The notes under the pieces: model-generated
Told to the model about the DNA's origin: nothing
Seen by the model: only the letters and a program-made list of their open reading frames with translations
Databases searched by the model: none
In this document: one piece after another, positions 43,566 to 53,905 of the stretch
Position numbering within the stretch: position 1 is the stretch's first letter
Layout: every line of letters begins with the position of its first letter
Made by a program: the position numbers and the translations under genes
Source: Mesobacillus jeotgali
GTDB lineage: Bacteria > Bacillota > Bacilli > Bacillales > Cytobacillaceae
Reading direction: 5' to 3'
Assembly (NCBI RefSeq): GCF_014856545.2
Contig: NZ_CP109811.1
Location: forward strand, 1,234,001 to 1,298,000
Length of the DNA: 64,000 nt

Positions 43566-43770
43566 GTTTTACATCTCCAAGTTGTCATTCAATTCCTTAA
43601 TTATACAGACTATATGTAGAATTTGAAGTGAAAAAGATTCGTTTTCCGAAAAAACTTAATTCTGAAAAATACATATTCAGAAAGCGGACTATATATTTCG
43701 TTGGATTCTGGGAGAATGCCGGATCGGTTAATAGGGTTGTCCCCTTGAAAAGTAAGAAGATAAAAATTAA

Positions 43771-43796
43771 CCCCCTTTCCAATGGAGGAAAGGGGG
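43771..43796 (-). terminator. Intrinsic terminator of the alpha-glycosidase gene
   Basis: A perfect 10-bp stem (CCCCCTTTCC with GGAAAGGGGG). Read on the minus strand it is followed by TTAATTTTTA. Confidence 0.75.
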
Positions 43797-43805
43797 ATGC
43801 TGTCT

Positions 43806-45587
<1,782 letters not shown>

Positions 45588-45803
45588 TTAAATTGCTGAT
45601 AATGCGAAGTTCCAGAAAATTATAGAGTGAACTAATTAAATGATAGTTTTGCTCTATTCGATGAAATTTTAACGGAAAGAGCAGCAACATATCAAGATTA
45701 AAACAAGGGTAGAACACTCATTTTGAAATGTCAATCAATAAAAAGCTGATTCACAAAACTTTAATGATTTCAGCTGACTTTAAAAAAAAAATAAAAAAAT
45801 TAG

Positions 45804-45831
45804 TTGTCAAAAAGATTTAAGTCTTTATAAT
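45804..45831 (+). promoter_or_regulatory. Predicted sigma-A promoter of malE
   Basis: TTGTCA at 45804-45809, a 16-bp spacer and a perfect TATAAT at 45826-45831. Two LacI/CcpA-type operators lie just downstream. Confidence 0.65.
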
Positions 45832-45844
45832 AAGAAGTAGGTTG

Positions 45845-45858
45845 TGCAATCGTTTTCA
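45845..45858 (+). promoter_or_regulatory. cre-like operator upstream of malE
   Basis: TGCAATCGTTTTCA matches TGNAANCGNTNNCA at every fixed base. It lies just past the predicted transcription start, suited to CcpA or LacI-family roadblock repression. Confidence 0.6.
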
Positions 45859-45878
45859 TAGAGTTGCAAACTAAATTA

Positions 45879-45890
45879 CAAACGTTTGCA
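45879..45890 (+). promoter_or_regulatory. LacI-family operator upstream of malE
   Basis: The palindrome CAAACGTTTG (45879-45888), extended as ACAAACGTTTGCA. A similar site, GCAAACGGTTGC, overlaps the promoter region before malF (47371-47382), so both are likely bound by the local LacI regulator at 51549. Confidence 0.6.
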
Positions 45891-45951
45891 CAGATTGGAA
45901 TACTATCTGCACAATAAAAAGCAATTACACATTTTTAGGAGGGGTATACAC

Positions 45952-47229
45952 ATGAAAAAGGCATTGTCAATTTTCATGATGCTGGTCTTAATGATTGGCG
46001 CACTTGCTGCTTGTGGACCTAAAGAAGAAGAAAACACAGGTTCAAAAGACAACGGTGAGAAAACAGAAGACGCTTCTAAACCAGAGAAGCTAGTAGTTTG
46101 GGAAGACAAAGACAAGTCTGGCTGGCTTACAAAAGTAGCTGAAGACTTCGAAAAAGAACACGGAATCAAAATCGATTTCAAAGAAGTAGAAATGGCTACA
46201 AAAATGAAAGAACAATTACGTCTTGACGGTCCTGCGGGAACTGGCCCGGACATCATCACTCTTCCACATGACCAAATCGGTGAGCTTGCAGTTCAGGGAC
46301 ATATCGCTGAACTAAATGTAAGCGACGATGTGAAGAGCACTTTCTCTGAGTCTTCAATCTCAGCACAAACTTTCGACGGTAAATTATACGGACTTCCAAA
46401 GTCTGCTGAAACTCCAGTATTCATTTACAACAAAGCTCTTATGACTGAAGTTCCTGCTACAATGGAAGATCTTTACGAATTCGCAAAAACTAACACTAAA
46501 GACGGCAAGTATGGTTTCCTTGCACTTTGGGATAACTTCTACTTTGCACACGCTCCAATCGGCGGTAACGGCGGATATGTATTCGGGGAAAAAGACGGCG
46601 CTCTTGACCCTCAAGATCTTGGCTTGAACAACGAAGGTGCAGTAAAAGGTACTGAGTACATCCAGAAATGGTATACTGAAGGACTATTCCCTAACGGAAT
46701 CATCGGCGAAAACGGCGGTTCTGCTATGGACGGACTTTTCAACGAAGGTAAAGTAGCTTCTGTTATGAACGGACCATGGGCATTTGGCGGCATGAAAGAT
46801 GCTGGTATCGATTATGGTGCAGCTCCATTCCCTAAATTTGCTGATGGTACACCAATGAAGACTTTCATGGGTGTAAAAGGCTGGCACGTTTCTTCTTACT
46901 CTAAGAACCAGGAATGGGCTACAAAGTTCCTTGAGTACATTACAAATGACGAAAATGCTAAGTACCGTTTCGAGCAAACTGGAGAAGTTCCAACTAACGT
47001 AGCTCTAGTTGACGACCCAGCAATCGCTGAAAACGAAGGTGCTAAAGCTGTTGCACTACAGACTCAAGACGCAGTTCCAATGCCGAACATCCCAGAAATG
47101 GGCGAAGTTTGGGCACCAATGGCTAGCGCATTGCAAACTGTTGTAACAGGTAAAGCGGAACCACAAGCAGCTCTTGATTCAGCTGTAAAACAAATCGAGC
47201 AAAACATCCAGCAAAACCACGCAAAATAA
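45952..47229 (+). CDS. Maltose/maltodextrin ABC transporter substrate-binding protein
   Basis: A 425-aa MalE-type lipoprotein: signal peptide ending LAAC, then an acidic/Lys linker and the mature sequence LVVWEDKDKSGWL. The conserved DIITLPHDQIGELA and WAFGGMKDAG stretches match maltodextrin receptors. ATG 45952 has a perfect TTAGGAGGGG. Its codons look strongly biased and uniform, as in a highly expressed gene. A hairpin at 47246 separates it from malF. It captures maltodextrins made by the membrane-bound amylase. Confidence 0.92.
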   Translation: MKKALSIFMMLVLMIGALAACGPKEEENTGSKDNGEKTEDASKPEKLVVWEDKDKSGWLTKVAEDFEKEHGIKIDFKEVEMATKMKEQLRLDGPAGTGPDIITLPHDQIGELAVQGHIAELNVSDDVKSTFSESSISAQTFDGKLYGLPKSAETPVFIYNKALMTEVPATMEDLYEFAKTNTKDGKYGFLALWDNFYFAHAPIGGNGGYVFGEKDGALDPQDLGLNNEGAVKGTEYIQKWYTEGLFPNGIIGENGGSAMDGLFNEGKVASVMNGPWAFGGMKDAGIDYGAAPFPKFADGTPMKTFMGVKGWHVSSYSKNQEWATKFLEYITNDENAKYRFEQTGEVPTNVALVDDPAIAENEGAKAVALQTQDAVPMPNIPEMGEVWAPMASALQTVVTGKAEPQAALDSAVKQIEQNIQQNHAK

Positions 47230-47245
47230 TAGTTATAAGGTATAG

Positions 47246-47269
47246 CAGTACCTCCCTTGGGGGGTACTG
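47246..47269 (+). other. Hairpin after malE
   Basis: Near-perfect 11-bp arms (CAGTACCTCCC and GGGGGGTACTG) with a minimal loop and no clear T-run. Probably stabilises malE mRNA or partly terminates transcription. Confidence 0.6.
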
Positions 47270-47361
47270 TTATATTTTCCAGTAATTTATTCCATTTTCT
47301 GTGTTTTCGTAACCGGTATGTGAAAAGTCACAAAGTTTACGAAAACTGCAGTAAAAAAGTC

Positions 47362-47390
47362 TTTCATTGAGCAAACGGTTGCGCTAGAAT
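47362..47390 (+). promoter_or_regulatory. Second promoter and LacI-type operator before malF
   Basis: TTTCAT, a 17-bp spacer and TAGAAT (47385-47390) form a plausible promoter. GCAAACGGTTGC (47371-47382) lies inside the spacer, where a repressor would block it. No gene is credible between 47230 and 47690; the frame at 47400-47606 has no ribosome site or family features. Confidence 0.5.
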
Positions 47391-47690
47391 AGAGATAAGT
47401 TGATCAGGTGCTTCATGAGAGTGAAAACAGGAAAAATCGATACAATAAATAGTGTTGTCTCGAGCAGGTATTCCATTAAGGGAAACAATGTATTCGTTCT
47501 CATAAAGCATCTGATGCTTTTACCAAGGCCTCTTCGCAAGGATTGCAGCTTTCGCCAATGCTTTGTCCATTCTCTATCAAGCCTCTATGTAAAAGTAGCT
47601 GTTTGATCTGGTAATGGTATAAAGTTAGCATGAATAGCGGCTTACACGAGGTGCCTTAAAAAAACATAGAAAGAGAAAGGGGAATATAGG

Positions 47691-48974
47691 ATGAAAGAGA
47701 AGTCCTATCAAACCAACCACCGCAGAATAGCAACAGCCCTTTCGATTATTCCAGGGCTAGGACAGCTATACAACAAACAATATTTAAAAGGAATCGCATT
47801 CTTAATTTTGACCGGTGCATTCTTCGGAGTGTTCGCAGACCTGCTCAACATGGGTTTATGGGGACTGTTTACACTCGGAGAGCAGACGCCTCGTGATCAC
47901 TCCATCTTCTTGATGGTTGAAGGGATCCTGGCACTGATTGTCCTGATCTTTGGAATCGGTTTCTATCTATTTAACTTAAACGATGCTTATAAGACTGGCT
48001 TAAAAAGAGACATGGGAGAGCGTCTTAGTACTGTTAAGGAGCAATACAACAATTTAATTGATAATGGATTCCCATACTTAATCATGTCACCGGGATTCCT
48101 GCTTTTGATCTTCGTAGTTGTATTCCCAATTCTATTCGTAGTCTTGCTGGCATTCACTAACTATGATCTGTACCATTCACCGCCGGCAAAATTAGTTGAC
48201 TGGGTCGGACTGAAGAACTTCTTTGATTTGTTCCAATTAGAATCTTGGCGTCAGACATTCTTCTCCGTACTTTCATGGACAATCATCTGGACATTCGTCG
48301 CAACTACTTTCCAGGTTGCATTGGGAATGTTCCTGGCGATTCTTGTAAACCAGAAGGATGTAAAAGGAAAGGCAATCATCCGTACAGTGTTCATTTTACC
48401 TTGGGCTGTACCAGCATTCGTATCAATCCTTGTATTTGCTGGTATGTTCAACGAATCATTCGGTGCTATCAACCGTGACATTCTTGGCTTATTTGGAATC
48501 GATCCTATTCCATGGATGACAGAGGCAATGTACACGAAAATCGCGTTGATCATGATTCAAACATGGCTTGGATTCCCGTTCATTTTCGCAATGGTAACTG
48601 GTGTTCTTCAATCCATTCCAGAAGAATTATACGAAGCAGCGACTGTGGACGGTGCGACAAACTTCCAGAAGTTCAAGAACATCACATTGCCGCTTGTGCT
48701 TTTCGCTACAGCGCCAATCCTGATTACGCAATACACGTTCAACTTCAATAACTTTAATATTATTTATCTCTTTAATGGCGGCGGACCTGCTGTGCCAGGC
48801 GCAAATGCCGGCGGCACAGATATCCTGATTTCGTGGATTTACAGCCTCACGATGACATCTGCGCAATATTCCAAAGCTGCTGCCATCACAATGCTCCTTT
48901 CATTGATCGTTATTGGAGTAGCTTTGTGGCAGTTCAAGAGAACGAAATCATTCCAAGAAGAGGATATGATGTAA
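47691..48974 (+). CDS. Maltodextrin ABC transporter permease MalF-like
   Basis: A 427-aa membrane permease. The N-terminal part (1-110) has two or three helices and the start TALSIIPGLGQLYNKQYLKG, as in Gram-positive MalC/MdxF. The permease domain carries the EAA loop EELYEAATVDGATNFQKF near residues 310-327. ATG follows AGAAAGGGGA. With MalG it forms the channel; no MalK-type ATPase is encoded in this window, so a shared ATPase such as MsmX is presumably used. Confidence 0.92.
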   Translation: MKEKSYQTNHRRIATALSIIPGLGQLYNKQYLKGIAFLILTGAFFGVFADLLNMGLWGLFTLGEQTPRDHSIFLMVEGILALIVLIFGIGFYLFNLNDAYKTGLKRDMGERLSTVKEQYNNLIDNGFPYLIMSPGFLLLIFVVVFPILFVVLLAFTNYDLYHSPPAKLVDWVGLKNFFDLFQLESWRQTFFSVLSWTIIWTFVATTFQVALGMFLAILVNQKDVKGKAIIRTVFILPWAVPAFVSILVFAGMFNESFGAINRDILGLFGIDPIPWMTEAMYTKIALIMIQTWLGFPFIFAMVTGVLQSIPEELYEAATVDGATNFQKFKNITLPLVLFATAPILITQYTFNFNNFNIIYLFNGGGPAVPGANAGGTDILISWIYSLTMTSAQYSKAAAITMLLSLIVIGVALWQFKRTKSFQEEDMM

Positions 48975-48975
48975 T

Positions 48976-49818
48976 ATGAGTATCAAACGACAGAAATATC
49001 TCAGACTGACATTAACGTATCTTGTGATCTTATCTATGTTTGCAATCATTATCTACCCGCTCCTCTGGATTGTCGGTTCATCGTTCAATCCGGGGCAAAG
49101 CTTGTCCGGTTCTAGCATCATTCCGGAAAATGCCACGCTTGCTCACTATAAGGAGCTTTTCGATACCAGTCAAAGCGCGTACTTATACTGGTACTGGAAT
49201 TCGCTGAAGGTAAGTGTACTGACAATGGTGTTTACAGTCATCCTTGTCAGCCTGACGGCTTATTCATTTTCACGCTACCGTTTCATCGGCCGTAAAAACA
49301 GCTTGATGACATTCCTGATCCTGCAGATGATTCCAAACTTTGCAGCCTTGATCGCGATTTTCATCCTTGCATTATTGACTGGGTTACTTGATACTCATCT
49401 AGGCTTGATCCTTGTATATGTTGGGGGCGCAATCCCGATGAATACTTGGTTAATGAAGGGATATCTTGATACGATTCCTAAAGAACTTGATGAATCAGCA
49501 AAAATGGACGGTGCCGGCCACTTGAGGATCTTCTTCCAGATCGTTATGCCGCTTGCGACACCAATCATTGCGGTTGTAGCATTGTTCGCGTTCATTGCTC
49601 CATTCGGTGATTTCATTCTTGCGAGAATCCTTTTAAGAACAGAAGAAAAATACACACTTGCTGTTGGTCTATATGATATGGTGGCCAAACAGTTCGGTGC
49701 AGAATTCACGACGTTCGCTGCTGGTGCAGTTTTAATCGCGGTACCGATTGCCATCCTGTTCCTGTCATTCCAAAAATACTTTGTTTCTGGTTTGACGGCA
49801 GGAGGAACAAAAGGATAA
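48976..49818 (+). CDS. Maltodextrin ABC transporter permease MalG-like
   Basis: A 280-aa permease with six predicted helices and the EAA motif PKELDESAKMDGAGHLRIF. The start is one base after the malF stop, so translation is coupled. It completes the membrane half of the importer. A hairpin at 49841 (AAGCAAAGGCC with GGTCTTTGCTT) lies before the amylase gene and may reduce read-through. Confidence 0.92.
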   Translation: MSIKRQKYLRLTLTYLVILSMFAIIIYPLLWIVGSSFNPGQSLSGSSIIPENATLAHYKELFDTSQSAYLYWYWNSLKVSVLTMVFTVILVSLTAYSFSRYRFIGRKNSLMTFLILQMIPNFAALIAIFILALLTGLLDTHLGLILVYVGGAIPMNTWLMKGYLDTIPKELDESAKMDGAGHLRIFFQIVMPLATPIIAVVALFAFIAPFGDFILARILLRTEEKYTLAVGLYDMVAKQFGAEFTTFAAGAVLIAVPIAILFLSFQKYFVSGLTAGGTKG

Positions 49819-49840
49819 TCTATTAGGGCAGAAACATTTT

Positions 49841-49868
49841 AAGCAAAGGCCATATTTGGTCTTTGCTT
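49841..49868 (+). other. Hairpin between malG and amylase genes
   Basis: An 11-bp stem with one wobble, followed only by AAATTATG. A weak terminator or mRNA-protecting structure; the amylase ribosome site GAGGAGGACCGGAG starts soon after. Confidence 0.55.
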
Positions 49869-49889
49869 AAATTATGAGGAGGACCGGAG

Positions 49890-51431
49890 ATGAAAAAAAT
49901 GATCATCTTCATCTTGATTCCGTTTCTTCTTTTTAGCTCCCTCCCTGTAGGTGCCGCTGAAAAAGAAGGACGCAAATGGCAGGATGAAACAATTTACTTT
50001 TTAATGGTTGACCGTTTTAACAACGGTGACAATAGCAATGACTTCGAGGTTGATGCCAATGATCCAAAGGCCTATCATGGAGGCGATTTCCAGGGTGTAA
50101 TCGACCAGTTGGATTATATTAAGGACATGGGTTTTACCGCTATTTGGCTGACCCCTGTGTTCGATAATGTCGACAAAGGCTACCATGGATACTGGATCAA
50201 GGACTTCTATAATACAGAAGAGCATTTTGGAAGCGTTGACAAATTCAAAGAGCTGGTAAAAGAGGCGCATGATCGTGACATTAAAATCATATTGGATTTT
50301 GTCGTCAACCATGTAGCTCCAGAACACGAGTGGGTAAATGATCCTGCCAAGAAGGACTGGTTCCATGAAAAGCAGGATATTTTTGACTGGAACGATCAGG
50401 AACAGTTAGAGAATAACTGGCTTTATGGACTCCCGGATTTGGCCCAGGAAAATCCGGAGACAAAGAAATATTTGTTAGATGCCGCTAAATGGTGGATTGA
50501 AGAAACGAATATCGACGGCTACAGACTCGATACTGTCCGCCATGTACCGGTTGAGTTCTGGGAAGATTTTTCAAAAGAAGTGAAAAGTGTAAAAGATGAC
50601 TTTTATCTGATTGGCGAGGTTTGGTCTGAGGACCCAAATTATATCGCTGAATATGATAAGGCGGGAATCGATGGCTTTGTTGATTTTCCATTGAATGAGC
50701 AGCTGCGTACTGCATTTGAAAAACCTGATCAAACTTTGGACTGGCTTTTAACAACAGCGAAAAGAAATAAAGCGATATACGAAAACCCTGAATTGATGGG
50801 GAATTTTATCGACAATCATGATATGGTCAGGTTCACAAGGAAAGCGGTGCAGAACAGGCAGCATCCAGGAACAAGGTGGAAGATGGCGCTGACATATATG
50901 TATACCGCTCCAGGCATCCCGATTGTTTATTATGGAAGTGAAATCGCCCTCGATGGCGGAGAAGATCCGGACAACCGCAGACAAATGAGCTTCAGGGCTG
51001 ATAAAGAATTAATCGATTACGTCACGAAAATTGGTGAACTTCGCAATGAGCTTCCTTCATTAAGAAGAGGGGATTTGGAAGTACTATATGAAAAGAAAGG
51101 CATGGCTGTTTATAAAAGGACCTATGAAGACGAAACGGCCGTCATTGCCATTAATAACACATCAAATACCCAGAATGTCACATTGACATCGGATCAGCTG
51201 GAAGATGACAAAGAACTGAGAGGCTTGCTTGCGAATGATCTTGTCAGAAGCAAGGATGGAGAATATAACCTGGCTTTGGATCGGGAAAAAGCAGAAATTT
51301 ATGTTCTTGCGGAAAAAACCGGGTTGAATATTCCTTATTTACTGGCAATGGGTGCTGTATACGCTGCGTTCTTCGGTTTCATTTTCCTTCTATTTAAGAG
51401 GAGGAAGAGAAACAAGGAGCAAGGAGAATAG
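49890..51431 (+). CDS. Membrane-anchored extracellular alpha-amylase (GH13)
   Basis: A 513-aa secreted GH13 amylase. The signal peptide ends near Ala23 (PVGAAEKEG). The catalytic residues are Asp214 (GYRLDTVRH), Glu243 (LIGEVWSED) and Asp311 (FIDNHDMVRF); calcium-site-like VDRFNNGDNSNDF is near the N-terminus. The C-terminus has one hydrophobic helix (about 479-502) and a basic tail (FKRRKRNKEQGE), so the enzyme stays tethered to the outer membrane surface. It would degrade starch beside the MalEFG importer. AGGAGGACCGG precedes the ATG. Confidence 0.9.
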   Translation: MKKMIIFILIPFLLFSSLPVGAAEKEGRKWQDETIYFLMVDRFNNGDNSNDFEVDANDPKAYHGGDFQGVIDQLDYIKDMGFTAIWLTPVFDNVDKGYHGYWIKDFYNTEEHFGSVDKFKELVKEAHDRDIKIILDFVVNHVAPEHEWVNDPAKKDWFHEKQDIFDWNDQEQLENNWLYGLPDLAQENPETKKYLLDAAKWWIEETNIDGYRLDTVRHVPVEFWEDFSKEVKSVKDDFYLIGEVWSEDPNYIAEYDKAGIDGFVDFPLNEQLRTAFEKPDQTLDWLLTTAKRNKAIYENPELMGNFIDNHDMVRFTRKAVQNRQHPGTRWKMALTYMYTAPGIPIVYYGSEIALDGGEDPDNRRQMSFRADKELIDYVTKIGELRNELPSLRRGDLEVLYEKKGMAVYKRTYEDETAVIAINNTSNTQNVTLTSDQLEDDKELRGLLANDLVRSKDGEYNLALDREKAEIYVLAEKTGLNIPYLLAMGAVYAAFFGFIFLLFKRRKRNKEQGE

Positions 51432-51548
51432 CCCAAATCCTGCCTGCACTGTTGTTTAATGGAGGCTTGAAAAAATAAGCAAAAAACCTGGATAATTCAT
51501 TTATAATAAAGATAAGAGAATTGTTCTGGCAAAAGGGAGGGGAACTTT

Positions 51549-52592
51549 ACGGCTGTCACAATAAAAGATGTTGCGAAGGTTGCAAATGTCGCGCCTTCAA
51601 CTGTCTCTCGTGTTATCGCCAATAGTCCAAGAATCAGCGAAAAAACGAAAGAAAGAGTCAGGGAGGTTATGGATCAGCTAGGGTATCACCCGAACTTCAT
51701 CGCCAGAAGCCTGGCCAGCCAATCGACTCGGGCAATCGGTCTGGTCATGCCAAGTTCTACTGATGTCGTATTCCAGAATCCGTTTTTCCCGACTGTCCTG
51801 AGAGGATTAAGTGAAGGGGCTCATTCTAAGCAGTACGCCCTTCATATGACCACTGGTAAAACAGAGGATGAAATTTTCGATGGTGTTGTCGCAATGGTTC
51901 AGGGCGGCAGAGTAGATGGTGTGGTTCTTTTATATTCAAAGGTGGAAGACAGGGTCATTGCTTATTTGAAGGAAAGAAATTTTCCTTTTGTTGTAATCGG
52001 CAAGCCTTTTAAAGATGATGAAAATACCAATTATGTTGATAATGATAACTTTAAAGCCGGAAAAGAAGTAACCGAGCATTTGATCCAGCTTGGCCACGAC
52101 CGGATTGGTTTCATCGGAGGAAATCTGGATTTGGTCGTAACGGTTGAACGCCTGCTGGGTTATGAAAAAGCTTTAAGAAACTCAGGGATCCATCTGGAAG
52201 ACAAGTATATTGTCAACAATGAATTCCTCCGCGAAAGCGGCCAGGATGCCGTGGAGGTATTGCTATCCCTAGAACAGCCGCCTACCGCCATGGTCGTTGC
52301 GGATGACTTGATGGCACTTGGTGTGCTGAATAAGCTGGATGAAATGGGAATTGCGGTACCCCAGGATGTCTCAATTGTCAGTTTTAACAATGTTCTGATT
52401 GCTGAAATGGCAAGACCGCCTTTGACTTCTGTGGATATTAACATTTTCGATTTAGGATACGAGGCTGCGAAATGCCTGATCCAGATCATAGAAAACCCGA
52501 ATGAGCCAATCAAGCGGATTATCGTGCCGTTCAAAATAGTGACACGTTACTCTTGCGGTCATCCTAAGGATTACAAGGAAGTACTTGCATAA
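51549..52592 (+). CDS. LacI-family transcriptional regulator (probable ACG start)
   Basis: A 347-aa regulator. The N-terminal helix-turn-helix is VTIKDVAKVANVAPSTVSRVIA, followed by the hinge helix (LASQSTRAIGLV) and a sugar-binding domain. The complete domain begins before any ATG, GTG, TTG or CTG: none occurs in frame after the stop at 51513. ACG at 51549 sits 7 bp from GGGAGGGGA and would give M-AVTIKDVA. The first ATG (51669) would remove the DNA-binding domain. It probably represses the adjacent maltodextrin genes through the CAAACG-type operators, with CcpA as co-regulator. Confidence 0.82.
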   Translation, partial: TAVTIKDVAKVANVAPSTVSRVIANSPRISEKTKERVREVMDQLGYHPNFIARSLASQSTRAIGLVMPSSTDVVFQNPFFPTVLRGLSEGAHSKQYALHMTTGKTEDEIFDGVVAMVQGGRVDGVVLLYSKVEDRVIAYLKERNFPFVVIGKPFKDDENTNYVDNDNFKAGKEVTEHLIQLGHDRIGFIGGNLDLVVTVERLLGYEKALRNSGIHLEDKYIVNNEFLRESGQDAVEVLLSLEQPPTAMVVADDLMALGVLNKLDEMGIAVPQDVSIVSFNNVLIAEMARPPLTSVDINIFDLGYEAAKCLIQIIENPNEPIKRIIVPFKIVTRYSCGHPKDYKEVLA

Positions 52593-52598
52593 TAAATG

Positions 52599-52633
52599 AA
52601 CTGCACCTCCAGTTGCTGGGGGTGCAGTTTTTT
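52599..52633. terminator. Strong intrinsic terminator
   Basis: Arms of 14 bp (AACTGCACCTCCAG with CTGGGGGTGCAGTT), loop TTG, then TTTTTT. It lies between the convergent LacI and SDR genes. Confidence 0.85.
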
Positions 52634-52637
52634 CGCA

Positions 52638-53507
52638 TTAGCCATTAACGATGGTGCCGCCATTGACGTGGATTGTTTGTCCGCTCACATAAGTAGAATC
52701 GTCGCTAGCCAGATAGACGTAGGCAGGTGCCAATTCATATGGCTGGCCGGCATGCCCCATTGGAGCGTTTGTGCCGAACTTCGCGACTTCCTCTGCTGTG
52801 AAGGTCGAAGGAATGAGCGGAGTCCAGATTGGGCCCGGAGCTACACTATTGACACGAATGCCCTGTGACGCAAGGGACATGGCTAGAGAACGCGTAAATG
52901 AAACAATTGCCCCTTTGGTTGAAGAATAGTCGATCAGCTTCTCATTACCCTTGTATGCGGTAATAGAGGAGGTATTAATAATTGTGCTGCCTTTCTTCAA
53001 ATGCGGCAGGACAGCTTTTGTCAGGTGGAAAATAGAAAACACATTCGTGCGGAACGTCTTCTCCAACTGGTCTGCCGAGATATCGAGCAGACTTTTTTGC
53101 GGATGTTGTTCTGCTGCATTATTGACCAGGATATCAATTTTACCGAACTCATCAAGCGTTTTCTTCGTCACTTCCTCACAGAAATGCTCACTGCCGATAT
53201 CACCAGCAAGCAGCAGGCATTTCCGGCCTTCAGCTTCGACTAGTTCCTTTGTCGTTTGCGCATCTTTGCTTTCCTCAAGATAGACAATCGCTACATCCGC
53301 GCCTTCTTTTGCATAATAAATCGCAACCGATTTGCCGATACCGCTGTCTCCTCCAGTAATAAGGGCAACTTTACCAGCAAGTTTTTCAGATCCTTTATAA
53401 TTCTCATCAACAGATTTTGGCTCAGGATTCATTTCCGGTTCAGTACCAGGCTGATGATCCTGGTGCTGAGGCGGAAAGCCCTGTTTTTTATTATTTTCAT
53501 TAGACAT
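52638..53507 (-). CDS. SDR-family oxidoreductase, stress-type (YhxC/YdaD-like)
   Basis: A 289-aa short-chain dehydrogenase with a hydrophilic, Pro/Gln-rich N-terminal extension (QGFPPQHQDHQPGTEPE) before the Rossmann fold. It has TGGDSGIGKS, NNAAEQHP, the Ser in NTSSITAY, YSSTKGA and the C-terminal VNGG. This extended type is common among Bacillus general-stress SDRs (YhxC, YdaD). ATG 53507 follows AAAAGGAGTG. The substrate is unknown. It is single, bounded by terminators and by repeat array 2. Confidence 0.85.
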   Translation of the reverse strand: MSNENNKKQGFPPQHQDHQPGTEPEMNPEPKSVDENYKGSEKLAGKVALITGGDSGIGKSVAIYYAKEGADVAIVYLEESKDAQTTKELVEAEGRKCLLLAGDIGSEHFCEEVTKKTLDEFGKIDILVNNAAEQHPQKSLLDISADQLEKTFRTNVFSIFHLTKAVLPHLKKGSTIINTSSITAYKGNEKLIDYSSTKGAIVSFTRSLAMSLASQGIRVNSVAPGPIWTPLIPSTFTAEEVAKFGTNAPMGHAGQPYELAPAYVYLASDDSTYVSGQTIHVNGGTIVNG

Positions 53508-53641
53508 AGACTATTCACTCCTTTTTTATGAGTCACCTTTTATTAAATTCCTTTAAAATCCAGATTAAAAACATGGAAATTACTTCTTCTGAGAGATTTA
53601 CTTTAAAAATGAAGAGCAAGATATTTTTTAATCAGGAAGAC

Positions 53642-53864
53642 GATGACGGACAAAAAAGGGGAGAACGACCCTTGTTCCTGTCCGTCATAAAAGCGATGAT
53701 GGACAAAAAAGAGAAGACGCCACTTCTTTCTGTCCGTCATGAAGGTGATGACGGACAAAAAAAGAGAGAAAGACCAGGTTTCTGTCCGTCATGAAGGTGA
53801 TGATGGACAAAAAAGAGAGAAAGACCAGGTTTCTGTCCATCATGTTGGGATAATGGACAAACAA
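53642..53864. repeat. 52-bp tandem hairpin array 2 (four units plus a half)
   Basis: Units start at 53642, 53695, 53747 and 53799 (spacings 53, 52, 52), with a trailing half-unit at about 53850. Each runs from GATGACGGACA (or GATGATGGACA) to TGTCCGTCAT. At the junctions TGTCCGTCAT and ATGACGGACA face each other over a 7-nt GAAGGTG loop. Same period and core as arrays 1 and 3 but a different inner stem. Nothing else was recognised in the 53508-53905 gap. Confidence 0.88.
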
Positions 53865-53866
53865 CC

Positions 53867-53896
53867 AAAAGCGGCCCCCTATAAAAGGGAGCCGCT
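53867..53896 (-). terminator. Intrinsic terminator of the CoA-disulfide reductase gene
   Basis: An 11-bp stem with one mismatch (AGCGGCCCCCT with AGGGAGCCGCT); on the minus strand it is followed by TTTTGGTTG. Confidence 0.7.
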
Positions 53897-53905
53897 CCAT
53901 ATTAA

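Noticed and set aside
43660..43682. Inverted repeat TTCTGAA/TTCAGAA as a firm MATE operator
   Set aside because: Only 7-bp arms in AT-rich DNA, about 95 bp from the gene; kept as a remark within the MATE entry.
47400..47606. 68-aa frame between malE and malF
   Set aside because: Weak ribosome context and no family features; the area looks like promoter and leader.
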